Of a stretch of DNA of 39,654 nucleotides, positions 1-8,847 are shown one piece after another. The first letter of the stretch is position 1, and each line of letters starts with the position of its first letter. The position numbers and the translations under genes were made by a program. Under the pieces are notes generated by a model. It did no database searches. It worked only from the letters and a program-made list of their open reading frames with translations, and was not told the origin of the DNA. Source of the stretch: Scytonema tolypothrichoides VB-61278 (GTDB lineage: Bacteria > Cyanobacteriota > Cyanobacteriia > Cyanobacteriales > Nostocaceae); the NCBI RefSeq assembly GCF_000828085.3, contig NZ_JXCA02000022.1:478499-518152 (forward strand), read 5' to 3'.

Positions 1-395
1 GTTTCAATCCCTAATAGGGAGAAAGAGAAATTTCAACGTCAAAGCCTAAAGTGATGGCTTTTCACCCCAGTGGTTTCAATCCCTAATAGGGAGAAAGAGA
101 AATTTCAACGCTATTGTTGCAAATTTTGAAGGTTCATCACTTGGTTTCAATCCCTAATAGGGAGAAAGAGAAATTTCAACTTTGAACTCTGAGTCTGAAG
201 CGATAGAGTTGCTTGTTTCAATCCCTAATAGGGAGAAAGAGAAATTTCAACTATCTGTTGGTGAATCGGAAATACCCACGAATAAGTTTCAATCCCTAAT
301 AGGGAGAAAGAGAAATTTCAACGCAATACAGAAGTTACGTTCTAGGTTTGAGAATCAAGTTTCAATCCCTAATAGGGAGAAAGAGAAATTTCAAC
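1..395 (-). CRISPR. CRISPR array A, six 37-bp repeats, truncated by the window edge
   Basis: Six identical 37-bp repeats lie at 1-37, 73-109, 144-180, 215-251, 286-322 and 359-395, with five unique spacers of 34-36 bp between them. On the plus strand the repeat starts GTTTCAATCCCTAATAGGGA and ends AAATTTCAAC. On the minus strand it ends ATTGAAAC, the usual 8-nt 5' handle of class 1 crRNAs, and it contains the short palindrome TCCCTATTAGGGA that could be the Cas6 hairpin. I therefore infer transcription on the minus strand, from a leader at about 396-610. The spacer at 323-358 would then be the youngest. The array starts exactly with a repeat at base 1 and probably continues beyond the window. 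The repeat differs from that of array B by one base (position 22), so the type I-D proteins of this window probably serve both arrays. Confidence 0.98.
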
Positions 396-610
396 TGCGG
401 CACTCAGAAAACTGCACCATATAAAGTTTTCAAGGTTCTAAAGCGCGGATGAACTAATGATAGCAGAAAAAAAAGTAAATTAATTGACGGCAAATCGCTA
501 AAATCAAGTATAGGCAAGGAGCGCGGATGGGTTATCATCGAATATTCTCCAAAATCCTTGTAGTGTAAGCAATCCAAGCATTTTTTTCTAAACCCATTTT
601 TCTACACCTA
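396..610 (-). promoter_or_regulatory. Leader of CRISPR array A
   Basis: Read on the minus strand, this AT-rich segment aligns nearly end to end with the leader upstream of array B (39347-39560), roughly three quarters identical by eye. Shared blocks include GGTAGGTGTAGAAAAA, TGGATTGCTTACA, GCTATCATTAG and GAACCTTGAAAACTTTATAT, the last just before the array. TATCAT, with GTCAAT about 20 bases upstream, is a plausible promoter. The motif GCGCGGATG occurs at 443-451 and 521-529, and inverted at 613-621. The last two form a 12-bp perfect inverted repeat (521-532 with 610-621). No reading frame here looks coding. Confidence 0.75.
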
Positions 611-704
611 CCCATCCGCGCCATCGGTTCAGAAAATCATGTTATCACGAGGTTATTAAGCACACGTTTATCTTTGACCAAAACACCAGCCACACAGCAC
701 AGAA
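608..704 (-). pseudogene. Decayed 3' end of a cas2 gene
   Basis: On the minus strand, sequence upstream of leader A continues to align with the last 100 bases of the intact cas2 gene (39250-39349). Matching blocks, in order, are TTCTGTGC, TGTTTTGGT, AAAG, ACGT, ACCTCG-GAT-AC, ATTTTCT and GCGCGGATGGGTAG, the last containing the cas2 stop codon. The frame is destroyed by small indels and an internal TGA. The fragment begins almost exactly at the stop codon of the RNB ribonuclease gene, so the original insertion or rearrangement junction is near 705. The match is by eye and weakens toward the 5' side, but the order and spacing of the blocks make chance unlikely. Confidence 0.6.
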
Positions 705-2771
705 CTACATAGAATTCGCCGTAGGTTGCGCTTCTTGATAAATAATTTCTTGAAACTGAATCACATCTCTAAGTGGATCAGCATGACAGGCTTTCACTAA
801 AATCTGTTCGCCCAATTTCACAAAACGTTTAAATAACATTGGCAATTGCAAGCCTAAATGTTCTAACAAAATCAGCGCTAAACCACTATCTTCTCTCAAC
901 CACATCAACACTGTTGCTTCCCAAATTTCATCAGACTGACGGCGCAGATACTCTAAAGCCCAATATCTATTGGTTTGCCGTTCTACCATTGTTACTTCTT
1001 GGGTGATTGAAGATACGGTCATCATGACTTCTTTCAATTGTTCTGCTGAAAAGGGCAGCACTTCACCACGCAGGTGTGCTTTTAGTTGAAAGTGAGTCAG
1101 CAAATCGCTATAACGGCGGATAGGAGAAGTTGCTTGGGTATAGGTATCTAACCCTAAACCAGCATGTCTGACGGGGGTAATGCTCATTTCGCTCTTAGGC
1201 ATACAACGACGCATAGCGCAAGCCCGGACAAATCCTGCTGGCAATTGTAGCAATTCTTGCTCAGGAGGTAACTCTGGCTGTGGTTGACCGCGAAAGGGCA
1301 ATGGGATGTTATACTTTTGACCGTAGCGGGCTGCAACTTCGCCCGCAACAATCATCATTTCGGCGACTAATTGCCGTGATGTGGAGTCCTCTAATATATC
1401 GATGCTGATATTGTCGCCTTTGACTTTAATCATTGCTTCGGGCATGTTGATGCTGATGGCTCCTTGAGCATAGCGCCAAGCTTTACGTCGTCGTGCCCAA
1501 TTGGCGATCGCCGCAATTTCCGATTCTGCCTCCACGCCCAAATCCAACACTTCATCGACATCTTCGTAAGTCAGACGATATGTTGGTTTTATAAAACTTG
1601 GATGGATGCTATAGTCTTCTACTGCCCCAGTGTCATCTAAAATAATTCCAAAACTCAAGGCATAACAAACTTTTCCCTGTACTAGACTCATTGGTCCTGT
1701 TGCCAGAACTTCAGGGAACATAGGAACCATGCCTGTGGGTAAATATACTGTACTGCCTCGCTTTCTTGCGTCTAAATCTAACTCATCTTCTGGTATCAAC
1801 CAGCGCGTCGGATCAGCAATATGCACCCACAACCGCTCTTTGCCATCGGGAAGTAATTCCCAACTTAGACCATCATCTATCTCGGTTGTACTTTCATCAT
1901 CAATTGTGTACACCTTAAGATGGGTTAGATCCAGGCGGTTGACATCTCTGTCTGGTGGATGTGATTCCAATCGCTGTTGCGACACTTCTAATACCTTACT
2001 AGCGAACTGTACCGGAATTGACGAACGACGTAAAAATAAGTTCTCATGGGGACTCCAGCAACCCAAGTCCACTAACAGTTGAAAAGCACCTTGGGGGGTT
2101 GCGGGACGTCCCAGCATATTCATCGTTTCCAAGACCAATGCTGGAGGAGGATAGGCACGAGCTAGGGAATCATAATTTAACCCTACACGTACTATATCAG
2201 CAACTAGAGCTGCATATTTTTCTAGGGCTTCTAGGCGGTGGCGATCATAGCGTTGCCACTCTACTGGTTCACCTTTAAGCGCCTGCTCAACTTTTGCCAG
2301 GAATTCTTGCTGTCCTTTAGCTTTGAGTGCCTCTACCTCTAGTTGGTGTTTGCGTTCTGCCACTTGAGCTGCACTTCGCGGCTCGTAAGCATCTCCCTTC
2401 TGTTTGAAGTAAATTTTATCATCTGATAATAAATAATACGCTGCGTAGCAATGAGGCGGTTGTGATTCTGAAAACAGTAGATTTGCCATTTCACAAGGCG
2501 TCACTGTTTCCCCACCTTCTACGAGTAATTCCCAAGCGACTTCTAAACTAGTCGGTTCCAAATAAGGCTTAACTTCCTCTAAGAATCCGGGGATTTGCGA
2601 AGATTTGTAGGTTTCCCCAGTCACTGTGTAGGTGATTTGCCGAGGTGCGAGACTGTGGGATTGACCACGTTCATCTACCACAAAGAAACGACTTTTGCCG
2701 TCAGGGCGGTCTACTACACCCAAACGGCGATCGCTACCAAGTCGAAATTCAACTAGCGTCCCCTTCTCCAC
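705..2771 (-). CDS. RNB-domain exoribonuclease (RNase II/R family)
   Basis: A 688-residue protein with the RNase II catalytic (RNB) domain at about residues 280-600. The acidic metal-binding motif DDESTTEIDDGLSW is at 291-304, and the conserved QATSPIRRYSDLLTH block lies further on. Enzymes of this family degrade single-stranded RNA 3' to 5' in the cytoplasm during mRNA decay and RNA maturation. The N-terminal 60 residues look like a small beta-rich domain rather than a clear cold-shock domain, as in other cyanobacterial members. The start is GTG, preceded by GCGAGG. It lies downstream of rpmG and rpsR on the same strand, 108 bases after rpsR, and may be co-transcribed with them. Its 3' end abuts the cas2 relic and leader A. 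I cannot say whether it behaves as RNase II or RNase R. Confidence 0.92.
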   Translation of the reverse strand: MEKGTLVEFRLGSDRRLGVVDRPDGKSRFFVVDERGQSHSLAPRQITYTVTGETYKSSQIPGFLEEVKPYLEPTSLEVAWELLVEGGETVTPCEMANLLFSESQPPHCYAAYYLLSDDKIYFKQKGDAYEPRSAAQVAERKHQLEVEALKAKGQQEFLAKVEQALKGEPVEWQRYDRHRLEALEKYAALVADIVRVGLNYDSLARAYPPPALVLETMNMLGRPATPQGAFQLLVDLGCWSPHENLFLRRSSIPVQFASKVLEVSQQRLESHPPDRDVNRLDLTHLKVYTIDDESTTEIDDGLSWELLPDGKERLWVHIADPTRWLIPEDELDLDARKRGSTVYLPTGMVPMFPEVLATGPMSLVQGKVCYALSFGIILDDTGAVEDYSIHPSFIKPTYRLTYEDVDEVLDLGVEAESEIAAIANWARRRKAWRYAQGAISINMPEAMIKVKGDNISIDILEDSTSRQLVAEMMIVAGEVAARYGQKYNIPLPFRGQPQPELPPEQELLQLPAGFVRACAMRRCMPKSEMSITPVRHAGLGLDTYTQATSPIRRYSDLLTHFQLKAHLRGEVLPFSAEQLKEVMMTVSSITQEVTMVERQTNRYWALEYLRRQSDEIWEATVLMWLREDSGLALILLEHLGLQLPMLFKRFVKLGEQILVKACHADPLRDVIQFQEIIYQEAQPTANSM

Positions 2772-2879
2772 AAGCCTCGCAATGATTTATATTTAAAATT
2801 TTTATTTTGGATTTTAGTTAAAAGTTAGGAGTTAGGAGTCAATTACTCATTACTCTTAACTCATCACTCTTAACTATTA

Positions 2880-3095
2880 TTAGCCTTCAGCATTGATAAA
2901 CGGCAACAATGCCATAATACGAGCACGTTTAATTGATAACGTCAACTCTCGCTGTTGCTGAGATGTCAGTCCAGTAATTCGTCGAGGTAATATCTTGCCT
3001 CGCTCAGTGATAAACTTACGCAGCAAATCAACATCTTTGTAATCGATTGGTTCTCCCGGCTTAATCGGGGATAGACGACGGCGGTAATAGCTCAT
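2880..3095 (-). CDS. rpsR: 30S ribosomal protein S18
   Basis: A 71-residue basic protein of normal length for bacterial S18, with the core [18 protein letters not shown] and the conserved [19 protein letters not shown] stretch. S18 binds S6 and the central domain of 16S rRNA in the platform of the small subunit. The gene follows rpmG with only two bases between the stop and the start, so the two are translationally close and surely co-transcribed. The pairing of L33 and S18 is conserved in cyanobacteria and chloroplasts. Confidence 0.97.
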   Translation of the reverse strand: MSYYRRRLSPIKPGEPIDYKDVDLLRKFITERGKILPRRITGLTSQQQRELTLSIKRARIMALLPFINAEG

Positions 3096-3097
3096 TG

Positions 3098-3292
3098 TTA
3101 CTTAATTTCCTTGTGAACCGTATGTTTGTTGCAGTGTGGGCAGAACTTTTTCAGTTCGAGTCGATTGGTGGTGTTCCGACGATTCTTAGTCGTTGTATAA
3201 CGCGAAACTCCAGGAGAGCGCTTGTCTGAATTCGTACGACACTCAGTACATTCCAGTGTGATTATTATCCGGGCACCTTTACTCTTGGCCAT
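3098..3292 (-). CDS. rpmG: 50S ribosomal protein L33
   Basis: A 64-residue basic protein with the L33 pattern: [18 protein letters not shown] at the N-terminus, [22 protein letters not shown] in the middle and [14 protein letters not shown] at the end. Two CxxC pairs (ECTEC and FCPHC) are intact, so this is the zinc-binding form. It is the first gene of an rpmG-rpsR pair on the minus strand. The promoter should lie in 3293-3390, before the heptamer repeats. Confidence 0.97.
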   Translation of the reverse strand: MAKSKGARIIITLECTECRTNSDKRSPGVSRYTTTKNRRNTTNRLELKKFCPHCNKHTVHKEIK

Positions 3293-3394
3293 AATCTTAC
3301 AAAACGTTGACTCTGACGAGAATTAGCAGTTATCAGTTATCAGTTATCAAGTACCAGCCGCAGTTATCAGGGAGGTTAAGAAATTGCTGACTCT

Positions 3395-3443
3395 GTTCCC
3401 TGTTTCCTGTTCCCTGTTCCCTGTTTCCTGTTCCCTGTTCCCT
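3395..3443. repeat. Seven tandem heptamers GTTCCCT/GTTTCCT
   Basis: Seven 7-bp units run without interruption in the order GTTCCCT, GTTTCCT, GTTCCCT, GTTCCCT, GTTTCCT, GTTCCCT, GTTCCCT, which also gives a 21-bp higher-order period. A shorter run of TTATCAG heptamers precedes it at about 3330-3350. Such short tandemly repeated repetitive sequences are typical of filamentous cyanobacteria. The same heptamer appears inverted at 11015-11035. The rest of 3293-3645, between L33 and RidA, shows no gene. Confidence 0.85.
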
Positions 3444-3645
3444 GTGTCACTGTTCACTGATTTAACACAAATAGCTATTATCTCATATTACGTCGTGTTT
3501 TTCCAACTAACCGCTTAATTTTTCTGTCAAGCGAATAGCCACGACGCGACTTTTCTTTGTATGCGTTCTTGAAGTTCTGGTGATAACTTTTAGAGTTGTT
3601 TGAAAACACGTTTAGAAATTTCGACTGTATAACTCACGCTATAAC

Positions 3646-4041
3646 TCAGCCAGAAATCACCGCAACACACTCAATCTCCACCAACACATCCTTCGGTAAA
3701 CGCGACACCTGGACACAAGCACGTGCTGGCGCTGTCGCCTCATCAAAATACTTTGCATATACCGCATTCACCGCCGCAAAATCATTCATATCCGCTAAAA
3801 ACACTGTCGTTTTGACCACATCCTCAAAACTCGCCCCAGCAGACGTGAGAATTGCCTCTAAATTTGCCATCACTTGTTGAGTTTGTGCAGTCACATCCCC
3901 TTCACCAACAATCTTTCCCGTACTGGGATCAAGAGAAATTTGCCCAGCCACAAAAACCAATTCACCAGAAGCAACAATTGCTTGATTATATGGTCCCACT
4001 GGTGCAGGTGCCTTATCAGTACGAATAACTCTTTTACTCAT
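3646..4041 (-). CDS. RidA/YjgF/UK114 family enamine/imine deaminase
   Basis: A 131-residue protein of standard RidA length. It has the family landmarks [12 protein letters not shown] near the N-terminus, [10 protein letters not shown] in the middle, and [20 protein letters not shown] near the C-terminus, which carries the arginine that binds the substrate carboxylate. RidA proteins are cytosolic trimers that hydrolyse reactive enamine/imine intermediates (such as 2-aminoacrylate) released by PLP enzymes. A Nudix gene lies 39 bases upstream on the same strand, and the two may form a small metabolite-repair unit. Whether this one is the housekeeping RidA or a paralogue cannot be settled from the sequence alone. 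Confidence 0.93.
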   Translation of the reverse strand: MSKRVIRTDKAPAPVGPYNQAIVASGELVFVAGQISLDPSTGKIVGEGDVTAQTQQVMANLEAILTSAGASFEDVVKTTVFLADMNDFAAVNAVYAKYFDEATAPARACVQVSRLPKDVLVEIECVAVISG

Positions 4042-4080
4042 TTCTTCTTCGCGTCCTTCGCGTCTTCGTGGTTTATATAA

Positions 4081-4512
4081 TTAATCCAACTTTGGACGTA
4101 TCCCATAATGCCGATACCGCCAATAATCCCGCAAAATTTTATCATGGTCAAAGCATAAATTCACTGGCACACGCCAAGACTCAAAAATTCCCATAGCCTT
4201 AGCATCATCCCCCGCCTTGGGTTCACCCGTTGCAGTTGCCAAAAAGACAACGCTGAGTGTGTGCTTGCGAGGATCACGATTGGGATCCGAATACACATGA
4301 AATTGTTCAACCAACTCCACCTGCAAGCTAGTCTCTTCCAAAGCCTCGCGCCGCGCTGCTACCTCTACAGATTCTCCGTAATCTACAAAACCACCAGGGA
4401 TAGCCCAACCAAAAGGGGGATTATGTCGCTCAATTAACACTATTGGTCGATGAGGACGGTCAATCAATTCGATGATGATATCAACTGTCGGAGCAGGATT
4501 TCGGTAAGTCAT
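4081..4512 (-). CDS. Nudix hydrolase
   Basis: A 143-residue single-domain Nudix protein. The Nudix box is complete at about residues 41-63 ([23 protein letters not shown]), fitting the GX5EX7REUXEE signature whose glutamates bind the catalytic metal. Nudix enzymes hydrolyse nucleoside diphosphates linked to another group. The substrate is not readable here, although the short length and N-terminal sequence resemble ADP-ribose or 8-oxo-dGTP pyrophosphatase-like members. It is upstream of the RidA gene on the same strand with a 39-base gap. Confidence 0.92.
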   Translation of the reverse strand: MTYRNPAPTVDIIIELIDRPHRPIVLIERHNPPFGWAIPGGFVDYGESVEVAARREALEETSLQVELVEQFHVYSDPNRDPRKHTLSVVFLATATGEPKAGDDAKAMGIFESWRVPVNLCFDHDKILRDYWRYRHYGIRPKLD

Positions 4513-4689
4513 GAGTTATTAGTCGTTAGTCATTAGTCATTTAAAGGCAAAGGACAAAGGACAATCAACATCAGGTTACTGGACACATCCCCAGTTACTG
4601 TTCTGTGATACATTCAATGCGATGCTTCCTGTGGGAGCCGCCCAGAGGCAGCATCGCGGATTTGTTTGCTCAATAACAATAGGTTTAGT

Positions 4690-6198
4690 ATGCCTTTTCC
4701 CAGATCCAGCGGTATTTTGCTACATCCCACCTCCTTTCCCAGCCGATTTGGCATTGGGGATTTAGGAATCGAAGCTTATGGCTTCATTGATTTTCTCAGA
4801 GAGAGCAGCCAACAATTTTGGCAAGTGCTACCTTTGGGACCAACTGGGTATGGTAACTCTCCTTACGCTTGTTATTCAGCAATGGCTGGAAATGCCCTGC
4901 TGATTAGCCCAGAAAAACTAGTAGAACAAGGTTTGCTAGCTGAGGAGGACTTTGCTAATTTACCAGTTTTTCAGGAATCCAAGGTAGATTACGACAAAGT
5001 CATACCCGTTAAGATTGAACTGTTAAAAAAAGCCTGCGAGAATTTTAAAGATAGGGCAACATCCTTGCAGCAGAAAGAATTTGCTGGTTTTTGCGACAGC
5101 AAGGCTTATTGGCTAGAGGATTATGCTTTATTTATGGCGCTCAAAGATGCTCATGGTGGAACAAGCTGGCATAATTGGGAACCAGAACTTGTCAAGCGTG
5201 AACCCCAAGCCATAGAACAAGCACGACGGCAGTTGACTACGGAGATTTTTTATTACAAATTTACTCAATACGAATTTTTCCGCGAGTGGTCGCAACTGAA
5301 AACCTACGCCAATATGAGCGGTATTCAAATTATTGGCGATATTCCCATCTACGTAGCCCATGACAGTGCTGACGTGTGGTCTCATCCCGACATTTTTTGT
5401 TTGGATGAAGAAACCGCAGAAGCCGCCCTGATGGCGGGTGTCCCACCAGATTACTTCAGCGCCACAGGTCAATTATGGGGTAACCCGATTTATAATTGGG
5501 AGGAATTGAAAAAACAAGACTTTAGCTGGTGGATCGGACGCTTTGAGGCGATGCTGGATTATCTAGATGTGATCCGCGTTGACCACTTCCGAGGATTTGA
5601 AGCTTACTGGGCTGTGAAAAAAGGCGAACAAACAGCCATGAATGGAGAATGGATAAAAGCCCCCGGAGAAGAATTGTTTGAAGCAATTAAACAACAATTA
5701 GGCAAGCTACCTGTGATGGCGGAGGATTTGGGAGTCATTACGCCAGAGGTAGAAGCGCTGCGAGATAAGTATGAATTTCCAGGAATGAAAATTTTGCAGT
5801 TTGCTTTTGGTTCTGATCCTGGTAACCCGTTTTTACCTTTCAACTATTCACGCAATTGCATTGTTTACACCGGAACTCACGACAACGACACAACCGTAAA
5901 CTGGTTCAATACAGCCTCAGAACAGGAAAAGCAAAACTTATTGCTTTACTTAGGTTGTCAAAGTCCTGAAGGTATTCATTGGGATTTGATTCGACTTGCT
6001 ATGACTTGTGTGGCGAATCAAGCAATTCTTCCGTTACAGGATGTTTTGGGCTTAGGAGGTGAAGCGCGGATGAACTTCCCGAGTAAGGCTGAAGGTAACT
6101 GGGAGTGGTGCTATCAAGCGGATGCTTTGACTAAGGAATTGAGCGATCGCCTACAAACTCTCACCCGATTATGTGGACGTGCGCCTCAACCTAAGTAA
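4690..6198 (+). CDS. malQ: 4-alpha-glucanotransferase (amylomaltase, GH77)
   Basis: A GH77 enzyme of about 502 residues that transfers alpha-1,4-glucan segments between maltodextrins during glycogen breakdown in the cytosol. The first landmark is SGILLHPTSFPSRFGIGDLG at the N-terminus. The nucleophile aspartate is in VIRVDHFRGFEAYW (near residue 298), the acid/base glutamate in VMAEDLGVITPEV (near 343), and the third carboxylate in YTGTHDNDTT. I chose the ATG at 4690 because homologues begin MPFPR-SGILLHPTS. An in-frame TTG at 4666 would add eight unlikely residues. The gene stands alone, on the opposite strand to both neighbours. Confidence 0.95.
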   Translation: MPFPRSSGILLHPTSFPSRFGIGDLGIEAYGFIDFLRESSQQFWQVLPLGPTGYGNSPYACYSAMAGNALLISPEKLVEQGLLAEEDFANLPVFQESKVDYDKVIPVKIELLKKACENFKDRATSLQQKEFAGFCDSKAYWLEDYALFMALKDAHGGTSWHNWEPELVKREPQAIEQARRQLTTEIFYYKFTQYEFFREWSQLKTYANMSGIQIIGDIPIYVAHDSADVWSHPDIFCLDEETAEAALMAGVPPDYFSATGQLWGNPIYNWEELKKQDFSWWIGRFEAMLDYLDVIRVDHFRGFEAYWAVKKGEQTAMNGEWIKAPGEELFEAIKQQLGKLPVMAEDLGVITPEVEALRDKYEFPGMKILQFAFGSDPGNPFLPFNYSRNCIVYTGTHDNDTTVNWFNTASEQEKQNLLLYLGCQSPEGIHWDLIRLAMTCVANQAILPLQDVLGLGGEARMNFPSKAEGNWEWCYQADALTKELSDRLQTLTRLCGRAPQPK

Positions 6199-6288
6199 GA
6201 AGATAGAAGGAAAAAAAGGGAGGGAGCGAAGGAGGGAGCAAAGGATGTTTTCCCACACTCCCATACTCCCACACTCTGATTACTCTCC

Positions 6289-7104
6289 TTAAGACCTTGT
6301 ATTAGCTGCGATCGTCACTTCTTTGGCTGTACCCGGTTTTCCGAGTTGCTTGGCTTGTTGATTGTTGACACTCATCAACACGCCACCAGCATTACCTGCT
6401 TTCACAATCAGTTGCCCCTGAGCCATCCAAGTGCGTTGAGTCCCCCGTGGGAGTTCACCCTCATACTGGACTTTGCCATCCGCTACCACTTTTATCCAAG
6501 ATGTCTCTTTCAAAGTCACACCAATTTGCACCTGCTGCTGTTCTGTAGCATTGTCAGATAATTTATTGACCGCTTGAACAAGTTGTGCATTTTCATTTTG
6601 AGTGACTTGTTGTTGTGCAATGGGCTGTGTTTGTTCTTTCTGATTATTTTCGCTACGACTTGCTTGTAATGTCGTTGCGTTGAGTAACTCAGACAAACCA
6701 CTGACAGCGCAGAAAATCAAAAATATATATAGAAGATAAAGATGGACAGGGCGTAATTGACTCGCTGATGTGGTTTTCCAACCTAAGTTTTGGCTGAACT
6801 GGTCTATATCTGTGGGAAAGGTGCTAGAAAACTCCGCGCCATTCAACCCTAGTGCATCAGCATATTGCCGTATTAAACCCTGAGTGTAAACGGGTTCTGG
6901 CAAATCAGTCAAACGACTTTGTTCTATCGCCTCTAATAGTCGTTGGGGAATTTTGGTCAAAACGACCATTTCCTCTAACGATAAATTCTGTTCTAAACGT
7001 AACGCCAACAGTTGAGCACCCTTTTCGGCTAGAATTTCGGCTCTTTGTTGCTCGAATGAAGGTATTGACTCATGCTTGTCTTGCCTTGTTAGCCACGTCA
7101 TCAT
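6289..7104 (-). CDS. RodZ-like membrane protein: helix-turn-helix, one TM segment, DUF4115
   Basis: About 271 residues. An N-terminal Xre-type helix-turn-helix of the RodZ kind (residues about 25-90, GAQLLALRLEQNLSLEEMVV then YTQGLIRQYADALGL) is followed by one hydrophobic segment (LYLLYIFLIFCAVSGLSELL, about 125-145), a polar glutamine-rich linker, and a C-terminal beta-rich DUF4115 domain (KETSWIKVVADGKVQYEG onward). This architecture matches RodZ, which links MreB to the wall-synthesis machinery. The cyanobacterial protein may or may not do so. The ATG at 7104 lies 11 bases after AAGGAG; a GTG at 7116 overlaps that site. It follows the pseudouridine synthase gene by about 30 bases and is probably in its operon. 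Confidence 0.85.
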   Translation of the reverse strand: MMTWLTRQDKHESIPSFEQQRAEILAEKGAQLLALRLEQNLSLEEMVVLTKIPQRLLEAIEQSRLTDLPEPVYTQGLIRQYADALGLNGAEFSSTFPTDIDQFSQNLGWKTTSASQLRPVHLYLLYIFLIFCAVSGLSELLNATTLQASRSENNQKEQTQPIAQQQVTQNENAQLVQAVNKLSDNATEQQQVQIGVTLKETSWIKVVADGKVQYEGELPRGTQRTWMAQGQLIVKAGNAGGVLMSVNNQQAKQLGKPGTAKEVTIAANTRS

Positions 7105-7136
7105 ATTGTGATACACTCCTTAACCACACTGAATCT

Positions 7137-7895
7137 TTAATAGGAAACTGCTGCAATTGCTTTTTTTAAAAAACGAATTTCAAACTCTTCTAGATGACGA
7201 TACTCACCCTCAGCTAAGTAACCTTTTCCAGGCGTTTGTAATTGAATAGAACCGATGGCGGTGCGATGTAGTTCAATGACTGGATATCCCAATTGTTGAG
7301 CAACACGGCGAATCTGACGATTTCTCCCCTCCTTCAAAATAATTTCCAAACAGCAAGAATAAGCAAACTTTTCTATGACTCGTACTTGTGCTGGTCGTGT
7401 TTTTGTTTCCTCCAACACCACACCCTGACGCCACATCTGTAGCACGAATTGTGGAGGATGTCCTTTGACCAAAACACGATATGTCTTAGAAATACTATGA
7501 CTAGGATGGGTTAGACCAAAAGTGAGGTCTCCATCGTTTGTAAGTATTAATGCTCCTGTAGAGTCTATATCTAACCGACCTACTGGGTGAATACCTTGAC
7601 CGGAACTTATTTGTTTAGGAAGTAAGTCTAATACAGTAGGTCTGTTTAGTGGATCCTCACAAGTGGTAAGCACTCCAAGTGGTTTGTGCAGTAACAGGTA
7701 AATGAAAGCTGGGCGCTCTAGGACAGACACCCGCTTTCCATCAACCGTGATAGTATCTCTTTGAGGATCAGCCTTTTGACCCAAATGTGCTAATTCACCA
7801 TTGATGAGCACGCGTGACTGCCTGATCATCTCTTCCGCTTCACGACGTGAGGCTATACCCCATTGAGAAAGAATTTTTTGTAACCGTGCCTGCAT
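7137..7895 (-). CDS. Pseudouridine synthase, RsuA/RluB family
   Basis: A 252-residue protein with an N-terminal S4 RNA-binding domain (MQARLQKILSQWGIASRREA, about 1-60) and a pseudouridine synthase domain. The catalytic aspartate is D109 in GRLDIDSTGALILTNDGDL, followed by HPSHSISKTYRV and, near the end, EGRNRQIRR. It isomerises uridine to pseudouridine in ribosomal RNA. RluB-like specificity for 23S rRNA is most likely, but RsuA or RluE specificity cannot be excluded. I start at the ATG at 7895 because family members begin with the S4 motif. The longer frame adds only MIISNLH. The RodZ-like gene follows closely on the same strand. Confidence 0.92.
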   Translation of the reverse strand: MQARLQKILSQWGIASRREAEEMIRQSRVLINGELAHLGQKADPQRDTITVDGKRVSVLERPAFIYLLLHKPLGVLTTCEDPLNRPTVLDLLPKQISSGQGIHPVGRLDIDSTGALILTNDGDLTFGLTHPSHSISKTYRVLVKGHPPQFVLQMWRQGVVLEETKTRPAQVRVIEKFAYSCCLEIILKEGRNRQIRRVAQQLGYPVIELHRTAIGSIQLQTPGKGYLAEGEYRHLEEFEIRFLKKAIAAVSY

Positions 7896-8040
7896 GTGTA
7901 AATTACTGATAATCAATCAAAATGCTAATCAGCAAATAATATCTCTACATTTTGTCATGAGTTGCCCAAAACGCTACAGTAACATAGCGTAAAAATTCTA
8001 GGTATTTGTCAATTTGGATAATCATAAGCAAAACGGTTAG

Positions 8041-8757
8041 ATGCAACAGTTTAATTCACACTCGAAAAAATCACACAAGACACGTATTGTCACAAACGTG
8101 TTGACAGCAGCACTCAAACTGTGGTTAAAAACTCAAGTCAGTCAAGTATCCGAACTGGAAGTGGAAATCAGGGCTAGCGATCGCCAACTTCTCTCTGGTT
8201 GCATTCCTTGGGTATCTGTTTTTGCCAGTCATGCTGTTTATCGAGGTCTCCATCTTACGCAGATTCAACTAGTTGCAGAAAATATTCGTATCAATATTGG
8301 CTCAGTACTTAAGGGACAACCACTACGACTATTAGAAACAGTACCAGTAGTTGGCGAACTGATCCAATCACAGGAGGATCTCAATGCCTCTGTGTCATCT
8401 ACCTTGTTATCGACTGGTTTATATGAGGTTCTGGTTGAACTTTTACCAGAACACTACCTCAAATCGAAGTCAATAACTTGGAAAAAAATTGACCTTAACC
8501 AGAGTCAGGCAAAACTCTTCGCTATTTTGGCAGACGAAGGCGAACCTACTCATTTAGATATTAGTATGAGTCCGGAACTACTTAGCACACAGGAGTTGAA
8601 ACTCTCATCAATCCAAGTAAAAAGCCATACGGGAGTTCTGGTTGAGGATACTAACAAACAACTTTATTTCAATCTGGGGTCGGATGTTGATATCCAAGAG
8701 TTAACTCTTATCCCAGGAAAGTTAGTTTGTCGCGGAAGGATTAACGTCAACCCCTGA
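8041..8757 (+). CDS. DUF2993 (LmeA-like) protein
   Basis: A 238-residue protein that fits the DUF2993 family: a conserved start LTAALKLWLKTQVSQVSELEVEIRA, alternating beta strands such as GCIPWVSVFASHAVYRGL, HLTQIQLVAENIRINIGSVL, and a C-terminal IQELTLIPGKLVCRGRINVNP. Related LmeA proteins of actinobacteria bind phospholipids, but the function in cyanobacteria is unknown. No signal peptide or membrane segment is evident, so it is probably cytosolic or peripheral. It is divergent from the pseudouridine synthase gene, with about 145 bases between them that should hold both promoters. Confidence 0.8.
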   Translation: MQQFNSHSKKSHKTRIVTNVLTAALKLWLKTQVSQVSELEVEIRASDRQLLSGCIPWVSVFASHAVYRGLHLTQIQLVAENIRINIGSVLKGQPLRLLETVPVVGELIQSQEDLNASVSSTLLSTGLYEVLVELLPEHYLKSKSITWKKIDLNQSQAKLFAILADEGEPTHLDISMSPELLSTQELKLSSIQVKSHTGVLVEDTNKQLYFNLGSDVDIQELTLIPGKLVCRGRINVNP

Positions 8758-8808
8758 TGATTAAAAATAAAAAAATTAAATCTGTTAATCTTTCTTTGTA
8801 ATTATAAA

Positions 8809-8847
8809 TTTAGCCAGAAAATTTAGCTAGAAAATTTAGCTAGAAAA
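8809..8847. repeat. Three tandem 13-mers TTTAGCYAGAAAA
   Basis: Three direct copies run back to back (8809-8821, 8822-8834, 8835-8847) just after the DUF2993 gene. One base differs in the first copy. The following 8860-9060 is a non-coding spacer holding a segment rich in GCGCC and GGGTTTCCC motifs similar to other gaps in the window. I see no supportable gene on either strand there. Confidence 0.75.

Noticed and set aside
182-424. Open frame of 80 codons across CRISPR array A
   Set aside because: It consists of translated repeats and spacers; repeats without stops give such frames by chance.
3293-3645. Possible tRNA or other small RNA gene in the gaps of the window
   Set aside because: I looked through the gaps for tRNA cloverleaf ends and known cyanobacterial small-RNA motifs and saw none that I could support.
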